Shown piece after piece: positions 58,823-64,000 of a DNA stretch of 64,000 nucleotides (within the stretch, counting starts at the first letter, position 1; the number at the start of each line of letters is the position of its first letter). The notes below the pieces were generated by a model. The model had not been told where the DNA came from, did not search any database, and saw nothing but the letters and a program-made list of their open reading frames with translations. The stretch is taken from positions 8,060,001-8,124,000 of the forward strand of contig NZ_JAPEOZ010000001.1 of the NCBI RefSeq assembly GCF_026340655.1. The letters are read 5' to 3'. Both the position numbers and the translations under genes were made by a program. The stretch is from Streptomyces sp. NBC_01275 (GTDB lineage Bacteria; Actinomycetota; Actinomycetes; Streptomycetales; Streptomycetaceae).

Positions 58823-60615
58823 GCCAGCGGGAGCGCGAGAAGAAGAAGCGGGACCTCGCGACCGAGCAGTTCACGTTCGGGTTGGCGCTGCTGCGCGCCA
58901 ACCCGGCGCTGGCCGCCCTGGAGTTCGACACCTGCCGCCGCGAGGAGTGCGCCACGGCTCCCCGCGACGGACTCGTCCGCGTCGACTCCAACGGCACCCT
59001 GCACGCCCACCCCACCCGCATCGCCGACCCCGCCCGCTGGGCCTGGTCGCTGGCCCACGCCGCCCTCCACCTCGGCTTCGGACATCTCCCGGCGTCCCAG
59101 GACGAGCGCACCCAGCCCGACCGCTACGAACTCGCCGCGCGCTGCACCGTCGTCAACCGCTTTCTGCTGACCTTCTCCGTCGGCAGCGCCCCCGACGAGC
59201 TGCCGCTGTCGTACCCCGGCGGCGACGAGGAGCAGCTCGCCGCCCGCTGGCGGCGCACCGGGCTCCCCGCCGCCTACGAGCACTGCGGCACCGCGGGCAC
59301 GGCGGCCGACCAGGTGCTCGTGCGATGGGCCTCCTACGGACGACAGGCGCCCGACTGGCCGCTGGCGTTCGCCACCGCCCTCACCCGGACCGTGTCCGCC
59401 GCGATGGACATGGCGGGCGGCCGCCGCGAGTCCCTCGACGCCGCGGCGCCCGCCCGCCGCCCCTGGGAGCGCGCACTGAGCTGGTTCGTCTCCTCCTACC
59501 CGCTGCTCGGCAGCCTCGCGGCCGGCATCAAGCTCGTCGCCGACGCCGAACTCGCCCGCGCGCACGACATCTCGATCGCCGCCGTGAACGCGGAGGCCGG
59601 CGAGATCTACGTCAACCCGCTGCGCCACTTCGACGACGAGGAATGGCGCTTCGTCCTCGCCCACGAGATGCTGCACGCCGCCCTGCGCCACGGCGACCGC
59701 TGCGGCGCCCGCGACCCCTACCTCTTCAACGTCGCCTGCGACTACGTCATCAACGGCTGGCTGCGCGAGATGCAGGTCGGCACCATGCCCGAAGGGCTCC
59801 TGTACGACGGCGAGTTGGCGGGCCTGTCCGCCGAGGAGGTCTACGACCGCATCGCCGTCGACCTGCGCCGGATGCGCCGACTGGCCACCCTGCGCGGCAA
59901 GGGCCTCGGCGACGTCCTCGGCGCCCCGCTCGGCCCGCCGTGCGACCACGTCGACCTCGACGGCTTCTACCGCCGCGGTCTCGCCCAGGGCCTCGACCTG
60001 CACCACCGCCAGGAACGCGGCTTCCTGCCCGGCGGGTTGGTGGAGGAGATCCGCGCGCTCAGCCACCCGCCCCTGCCCTGGGACGCACAACTCGCCCGCT
60101 GGTTCGACGAGTTCGTGCCACGCCCCGAGCCGCTGCGGACCTACGCCCGCCCCGCGCGCCGCCAGGCCTCCACCCCCGACATCCCGCGCGCCGGCCGCTC
60201 CTTCCCGCCCGAGGAGATCGCGCGCTGCACCTTCGGCGTCGTCCTGGACACCTCCGGCTCCATGGACCGCACCCTCCTCGGCAAGGCACTGGGCGCGATC
60301 GCCTCGTACGCCGAGGCCCGCGACGTACCGGCCGCCCGCGTCGTCTTCTGCGACGCCGCCCCGCACGACGCCGGCTACCTCCCCGTCGCCGAGATCGCGA
60401 GCCGGGTCCGCGTGCACGGGCGCGGCGGCACGGTCCTGCAGCCCGGCGTCGACCTCCTGCACCGCGCCGACGACTTCCCGCCCGGCGCGCCGCTGCTCGT
60501 CATCACCGACGGCTGGTGCGACGTCCTGCGGATCCGACGCGAACACGCCTACCTGATCCCACAGGGGCGTCAACTGCCGTTCACCGCAAAGGGACCGGTG
60601 TTCCGGGTGCGGTGA
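58819..60615 (+). CDS. DUF2201 metallopeptidase-like protein with VWA domain (MoxR partner)
   Basis: 598 aa from GTG 58819 overlapping the MoxR stop. Residues ~225-400 form a DUF2201 zincin-like domain with FVLAHEMLHAALRHGDRCG (HExxH plus a third His). The C-terminal ~190 residues form a VWA domain with MIDAS FGVVLDTSGSMDRTLLGKAL and a later ITDGWCDV. The N-terminal ~220 residues are helical, with a segment VSQREREKKKRDLATEQFTF. This pairing of MoxR with a DUF2201-VWA protein occurs in scattered bacteria; the target complex is unknown. The pair forms an isolated two-gene operon. Confidence 0.88.
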   Translation: MSQREREKKKRDLATEQFTFGLALLRANPALAALEFDTCRREECATAPRDGLVRVDSNGTLHAHPTRIADPARWAWSLAHAALHLGFGHLPASQDERTQPDRYELAARCTVVNRFLLTFSVGSAPDELPLSYPGGDEEQLAARWRRTGLPAAYEHCGTAGTAADQVLVRWASYGRQAPDWPLAFATALTRTVSAAMDMAGGRRESLDAAAPARRPWERALSWFVSSYPLLGSLAAGIKLVADAELARAHDISIAAVNAEAGEIYVNPLRHFDDEEWRFVLAHEMLHAALRHGDRCGARDPYLFNVACDYVINGWLREMQVGTMPEGLLYDGELAGLSAEEVYDRIAVDLRRMRRLATLRGKGLGDVLGAPLGPPCDHVDLDGFYRRGLAQGLDLHHRQERGFLPGGLVEEIRALSHPPLPWDAQLARWFDEFVPRPEPLRTYARPARRQASTPDIPRAGRSFPPEEIARCTFGVVLDTSGSMDRTLLGKALGAIASYAEARDVPAARVVFCDAAPHDAGYLPVAEIASRVRVHGRGGTVLQPGVDLLHRADDFPPGAPLLVITDGWCDVLRIRREHAYLIPQGRQLPFTAKGPVFRVR

Positions 60616-60665
60616 AGGGGGAGGGGGAGAGGGAGGACAGGGTGAGGAGGAGGGCGAGGGGAGGG
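60611..60665 (+). other. Polypurine tract after the VWA gene
   Basis: From the stop (60613-60615) to about 60665 the plus strand is almost only G and A (gaaggggga, gggggagaggga, ggaggaggag), broken by a few T or C. It lies between the VWA gene and the OsmC promoter. No gene is seen in the remaining ~190 bp to 60855. Confidence 0.7.
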
Positions 60666-60855
60666 GCGCGGCGGCGGACGCCGGGCCGTGGAGTCACGCG
60701 GTCACCGTGGCCGTTTCCGCGACGCGCTCGGCCGTCGTCGCCCCGTCGGGTGGGTGAAGCGGGCCCAGGTGTGATCGGATGGGGCCAGGACGTGTCCTAG
60801 GCGCCCGGCGACGGGCCGCCGCTACCCCAACAGCCAGTACGCGAAGGGAATCGTC

Positions 60856-61281
60856 GTGGCAACCACGCGCTCCGCTCACACCGTCTGGGAAGGCGACCTG
60901 CTCAAGGGCAACGGTGTCGTCACCTTCGACTCCTCCGGCATCGGTCAGCAGCCGGTGTCGTGGCCGTCGCGCGCCGAGCAGGCCAACGGCAAGACCAGCC
61001 CCGAGGAGCTGATCGCCGCCGCCCACTCCAGCTGCTTCTCCATGGCGCTGTCGCACGGTCTGGCCGGCGCCGGCACCCCGCCCACCAAGCTCGTCACCTC
61101 GGCCGACGTCACCTTCCAGCCGGGTGAGGGCATCACCGGCATCCACCTGAAGGTGGAGGGCACCGTGCCCGGCCTCGACGCCGAAGGGTTCGCCGCCGCC
61201 GCCGAGGACGCCAAGAAGAACTGCCCGGTCAGCCAGGCCCTCACGGGCACGACCATCACCCTGTCGGCCGAGCTCGTCTGA
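60856..61281 (+). CDS. OsmC/Ohr-family peroxiredoxin
   Basis: 141 aa from GTG 60856, with GAAGGGAA upstream. OsmC fold with the two redox cysteines in AAHSSCFSMALS and AKKNCPVSQALTG, as needed for thiol-dependent reduction of organic hydroperoxides. The SPEELIAAAHSSC helix and the final TITLSAELV strand fit OsmC rather than Ohr, whose second motif reads CPYS. It acts in the cytoplasm. A hairpin terminator follows at 61421. Confidence 0.9.
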   Translation: MATTRSAHTVWEGDLLKGNGVVTFDSSGIGQQPVSWPSRAEQANGKTSPEELIAAAHSSCFSMALSHGLAGAGTPPTKLVTSADVTFQPGEGITGIHLKVEGTVPGLDAEGFAAAAEDAKKNCPVSQALTGTTITLSAELV

Positions 61282-61350
61282 GCCGAGCGGGTGCCGAGCC
61301 GAGCCGTGCCGAGCTCAGGCGAGATGACCTGAGCCGAGCTGAGCCGGCTG
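61263..61350 (+). repeat. Degenerate gccgag repeats around the OsmC stop
   Basis: Units of gccgagc/gccgagct/gagccgagc recur from inside the last codons of OsmC (tcggccgagctcgtc) through the TGA (61279-61281) to about 61350. The string ctgagccgag, which holds the stop, is seen at least twice. Spacing is irregular. Confidence 0.6.
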
Positions 61351-61420
61351 CGGCACCGGGCTCGTCGTAGACCCGCCGTATGCCTGCCGCAGGCCTGCCG
61401 TACGGCCGCCGTATGTCCTG

Positions 61421-61461
61421 CGTAGGTGCGGACCGCCTGAGACGGGCGGTCCGCACCTACG
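61421..61461. terminator. Terminator hairpin between OsmC and GDPD
   Basis: Perfect 17-bp stem cgtaggtgcggaccgcc (61421-61437) with complement 61445-61461 and a 7-nt loop tgagacg. It lies 140 bp after OsmC, so is probably its terminator, and 65 bp before the GDPD start. Confidence 0.8.
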
Positions 61462-61526
61462 GGTGATCCCGGGTGCGGACCGGTCGGCCCGGGCCCGCGC
61501 CGCGTACCTCCGCCGGAGCTGAGCCG

Positions 61527-62288
61527 ATGCCGTACCGCCCCGCCGTCTCCGCGCACCGCGGCGGCTCCGAGCGCTTCGGGCCCGCGACCTGGCAGGCGTA
61601 CGAGGACGCACTCGCCTCCGGTGCGGAGTACGTCGAGTTCGACGTCCGGCGCACCGCCGACGGCGTCCTCGTCGTCCACCACGACCCCCGGGTCGGACCC
61701 ACCGGGCCGCCGCTGCACCGGATCACCTACGCCGAACTGTGCGGCCGCGCCGGACACGACGTCCCCGTCGTCGAGGACGTCATGGAGCTGGTCGCCGGGA
61801 GACTGGTCGGGCACCTGGATCTGAAGGAAACCGGTTACGAGCGCGAGGCGATCGACCGGGCGGTCGCGCTGCTGGGCCGGGACGGGTTCGTCGCGACGAC
61901 CCTGGAGGACCGTTCCGTCGCCGCGATCACCCGGGCCTTTCCCGGCGTGCGCACAGCCCTCTCCCTGGGCCGCGACCGCCGCCAGATCGGCGCGGCGCGG
62001 CTGGCGGCGATCCGGGCGAGCGAACTGTTCCCGATGCGACGTCTGCGCGCCTGCGGGGCGCACGGAGTGGCCGTCCACCAGGCGCTGGCCCGCGCCACCG
62101 TCCTGCGCCGGGCGGCGCGCCACCGGCTGTTCACCATGGTCTGGACGGTCAACGACGACGCCGGGCTGCGGAGGTTCCTCGCCGACGCACGGGTGGACGT
62201 ACTGATCACCGACCGGCCGCGGCGGGCCGTGCACCTGCGCGGGGAGCCGCGGCAGACCCTTCCGACGGGCGGTCGGCCGTCTTCCTGA
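61527..62288 (+). CDS. Glycerophosphodiester phosphodiesterase (GDPD family)
   Basis: 253 aa from ATG 61527, with GGAG at a good distance. GDPD signs: SAHRGGSERFGPATWQAYED with the HRG motif, EYVEFDVRRTADGVLVVHHD (Glu, Asp, His metal and base residues), VGHLDLKETGYE (Asp/Lys) and a C-terminal VDVLITDRP. The enzyme hydrolyses glycerophosphodiesters to sn-glycerol-3-phosphate and an alcohol. No signal peptide is present, so it is cytoplasmic and may recycle products of phospholipid turnover. Single gene, convergent with the AWNN-motif gene. Confidence 0.92.
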   Translation: MPYRPAVSAHRGGSERFGPATWQAYEDALASGAEYVEFDVRRTADGVLVVHHDPRVGPTGPPLHRITYAELCGRAGHDVPVVEDVMELVAGRLVGHLDLKETGYEREAIDRAVALLGRDGFVATTLEDRSVAAITRAFPGVRTALSLGRDRRQIGAARLAAIRASELFPMRRLRACGAHGVAVHQALARATVLRRAARHRLFTMVWTVNDDAGLRRFLADARVDVLITDRPRRAVHLRGEPRQTLPTGGRPSS

Positions 62289-62340
62289 CTGCCGATGCCG
62301 GCCGTCCGGGGTCCGGAAGGAAACCGGGGCTCGGGGGCGC

Positions 62341-62367
62341 TCAGACGGCGGTCGTCTCAGACGGCGG
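62341..62367. repeat. 16-bp-period duplication of the 3' end of the AWNN-motif gene
   Basis: tcagacggcgg occurs at 62341-62351 and 62357-62367. The second copy holds the stop codon (tca at 62357-62359) and last codons of the minus-strand gene. The first is a downstream copy with the stop. Confidence 0.8.
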
Positions 62368-62764
62368 CGGCCAGGCTTCTGATCGCCTCCTGGGCCCACT
62401 CCTGCGCCCCCACCGCAGCCCCGGCGGCGACACCGGTCGCGACCGGCGCCAAGGCCCCCTTGAGCCCGTTCAGCGCCCGGCGCAGCCTGCCCGGCTCCGG
62501 GGTCTGCGGCCCGGTGAGCTCCGCGAGCACCTCCTGGGCCGCGGCGTCGGCGTCCTCGCGGTCCTGGTCGGCGAGACCGGCCCCGGGCAGCTGGCGGCGC
62601 AGCTCGGTCACCAGGTGGGCGAGCGCCTCGAAACCGGGGGCGACCACGTCGTTGTTCTGCTGGTTCTGGGTGACCGTCTCGTTGTTCCAGGCGAACTGCG
62701 CCCCGGAGACGGCGGCGTGGAACACCGGGCCGTCGTGCTGGTGCGCCTGCTGAGGGTCGTTCAT
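62357..62764 (-). CDS. Small protein with HGPVF/AWNN N-terminal motif
   Basis: 135 aa, ATG 62762-62764 overlapping the stop of the upstream beta-helix gene (ATGA). Residues 11-33 read DGPVFHAAVSGAQFAWNNET, then a Gln/Asn-rich linker (VTQNQQNNDVV) and a helical part (FEALAHLVTELRRQL). The C-terminal ~35 residues are Ala/Val-rich (ALAPVATGVAAGAAVGAQEW), possibly amphipathic or membrane-active. The first motif recurs at the end of the neighbouring beta-helix protein, so the two proteins share a module. No known family recognised. Confidence 0.7.
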   Translation of the reverse strand: MNDPQQAHQHDGPVFHAAVSGAQFAWNNETVTQNQQNNDVVAPGFEALAHLVTELRRQLPGAGLADQDREDADAAAQEVLAELTGPQTPEPGRLRRALNGLKGALAPVATGVAAGAAVGAQEWAQEAIRSLAAAV

Positions 62765-63712
62765 GAGCCGGCTCCGTCCTGATCGGACTGCTGGGAGTGC
62801 TGGGGCAGTTGGGGCTGAAGGGGCTGTCGGCCGTGTTGCTGCTGCTGGACGACGCCGTTGTTGTTCCAGGCCAGTTGAACGCCCTCGACGGCGGCGTCGA
62901 AGACCGGGCCGTGGAAGTGGTTCACGATCGACGTAGCGGGCACGGCCGGCTCGTCGGCGCTCTCCTGGACGACCGGCAGCGAGGTGTGCAGCGAGACGAG
63001 GTCGACCCGGCCGTTGTCGACCACGGCCACCCCCTTCGTACCGGTCACGGTGCAGTCGACCAGCCGCCCGCGGCCCGATGCCCCGAAGTGCACGCCGCCG
63101 TACTCACAGTCGGCGAACCGGCTGCCCACGACGTCCGCGTACGCGGAGTCGGTCACACTCAGGCCGAAGTTCTCCGAGCCGGCGACGGAGAGGTTCCGTG
63201 CGACGAGCGTCGACCGCCCTCCCGCGAGGCCCCGCCCAAGCGCACCGCGCCGACCTCGCAGTCGTGCAGATGCAGTTGGGCCTCCTCGACGGCGCCGAAG
63301 CCCAGTTGACCGCGGTGCGCTGTCACGCCCTTGAGAGTGACCCGGGACTCGCCCCCGGCGGCCACGGCCCCCAGGTCGAAGTCGCGGAACCTCGCGTCGG
63401 TCAGCTCGGCCGTCGTGCCGCCGTTGCCCAGGGTCTCCAGGCCCGCCGGGCAGCGCTCGACGCGGATCCCCTCGAACACCGCCTTGGACTCGTAGCGCAC
63501 CCGCAGGGCGACGTTCGTCAGGTCCTCGACGTCGATCCGGGTGAAACGGCCCCGGGCCCTGTCCACGAGCGCGATCCCGACGTTGCCTCCCGAGATGCGG
63601 CAGCCGTCGACCCGTACGGCCGCGCCCTGGGTCGCGAACACCGCGACGGCGCCCGAGTCGAGCACCTCGCAGTCCTCGAACGTGCCGCGGCCCGCGGGCT
63701 GGACGGCAGCGG
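62761..63712 (-). pseudogene. Right-handed beta-helix protein gene, 5'-truncated and frameshifted
   Basis: The minus strand codes for a parallel beta-helix in two phases. The upstream part (to ~63240) reads RGTFEDCEVLDSGAVAVFAT and on to LHDCEVGAVRLG. The downstream part continues RGLAGGRSTLVARNLSVAGS to the stop at 62761. The switch falls in a G-rich run near 63230-63245, so one base was lost or gained. The 5' end runs into the methyltransferase stop (63713) without a good start, so a longer N-terminal region is missing. Full-length relatives, as I recall, are large beta-helix proteins, some with AAA+ domains. The end carries FHGPVFDAAVEGVQLAWNNN and a Gln-rich tail. A sequencing error for the frameshift cannot be excluded. 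Confidence 0.6.
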
Positions 63713-64000
63713 TCAGGTCTTGCGCGCCACGCCCGCGTACAGCGGCACGATGCCCTCCGCCTGGAGTGCCACGTCCTCCGGGTCCGGGCGCCAGCCGGAG
63801 ACCGGGATCACGCCCGGGCCGAGCAGCTCCAGGCCCTCGAAGAAGCGGGAGAACTCGGGCAGGGAGCGGGGGTGGAAGGGGGTGCCGCTGCGGCGGAAGT
63901 TCTCGGCGGCCTTCTCGATGGCCGCCGGATTGAGGTCCGGGGTGACCTGGGAGAGGATCAGCCAGCTGCCCGGGGCGAGCGCGGCCAGGTACCTCCTCAG
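63713..64000 (-). CDS. SAM-dependent methyltransferase (DUF574/Methyltransf_19), C-terminal part
   Basis: 95 residues read from the right edge to TGA 63713-63715. The N-terminal SAM-binding half lies outside the window. The sequence YLAALAPGSWLILSQVTPDL, PFHPRSLPEFSRFFEGLELL and GPGVIPVSGWRPDPED matches the end of the Streptomyces DUF574-type methyltransferase family, typical in length from the PGS-loop to the end. Function is unknown. Its stop abuts the degraded 5' end of the beta-helix gene. Confidence 0.85.
   Translation of the reverse strand: MRRYLAALAPGSWLILSQVTPDLNPAAIEKAAENFRRSGTPFHPRSLPEFSRFFEGLELLGPGVIPVSGWRPDPEDVALQAEGIVPLYAGVARKT

Overview
The window is high-GC actinobacterial chromosome and almost certainly Streptomyces. 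Coding frames have a strong G/C third-position bias, GTG starts are common, and the gene families are typical of the genus. The order ccr / ethylmalonyl-CoA mutase / citE-like / maoC / acyl-CoA dehydrogenase / psd / pssA matches what I remember of the S. coelicolor ccr region; that is memory, not a search. I see no rRNA, tRNA, CRISPR array, prophage or intact insertion sequence.

Left part (1-12.9 kb): the tail of a GH2 beta-galactosidase, a HupE/UreJ-like membrane protein, a DUF3500 lipoprotein, a two-component pair with unusual Gly-Thr repeat linkers in both partners, dihydrolipoyl dehydrogenase, two membrane proteins, an alkylation-repair pair (Ada-AlkA fusion plus Ogt), a sirtuin and a Nudix hydrolase.

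Central metabolic block (13-26 kb): glycerate kinase, then phosphatidylethanolamine synthesis (psd-pssA), then a tight operon for the dedicated ethylmalonyl-CoA pathway steps (ccr, ecm, mcl1, mch, mcd). Upstream lie a TetR regulator and a tandem double 3-hydroxyacyl-CoA dehydrogenase. Together these turn acetyl-CoA-derived crotonyl-CoA into glyoxylate and propionyl-CoA and supply ethylmalonyl-CoA. A perfect palindrome fills the spacer of the predicted operon promoter.

Middle (25.7-44.7 kb): HEAT protein, RidA, secreted peptidase-like hydrolase, a radical SAM gene with a LexA-type box, a PAS-GAF-PP2C-HATPase switch protein, an ECF41-type sigma factor convergent with a DoxX protein, and a four-peptidase operon (M55 D-aminopeptidase, M20, S9, S66 LD-carboxypeptidase) that looks like murein- or D-peptide catabolism. 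After these come small genes, an arginase-fold protein with altered metal ligands and an orphan gas-vesicle GvpF/L protein.

Right part (44.8-64 kb): methyltransferase, phosphatase, ABC-F ATPase, a SigB/F-type sigma factor, an aminotransferase-fold protein lacking its lysine, two metallo-beta-lactamase-fold lipid-hydrolase-like genes flanking a DedA gene, a holin-like/phosphodiesterase fusion, a MoxR ATPase with a metallopeptidase-VWA partner, OsmC, GDPD, a broken beta-helix gene and a partial methyltransferase.

One pattern cuts across the window. Many intergenic gaps carry short tandem repeats whose unit contains the stop codon of the adjoining gene, mostly with periods not divisible by three. 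Several genes carry in-frame repeats (period divisible by three) in linkers. Both suggest pervasive slippage-type expansion.
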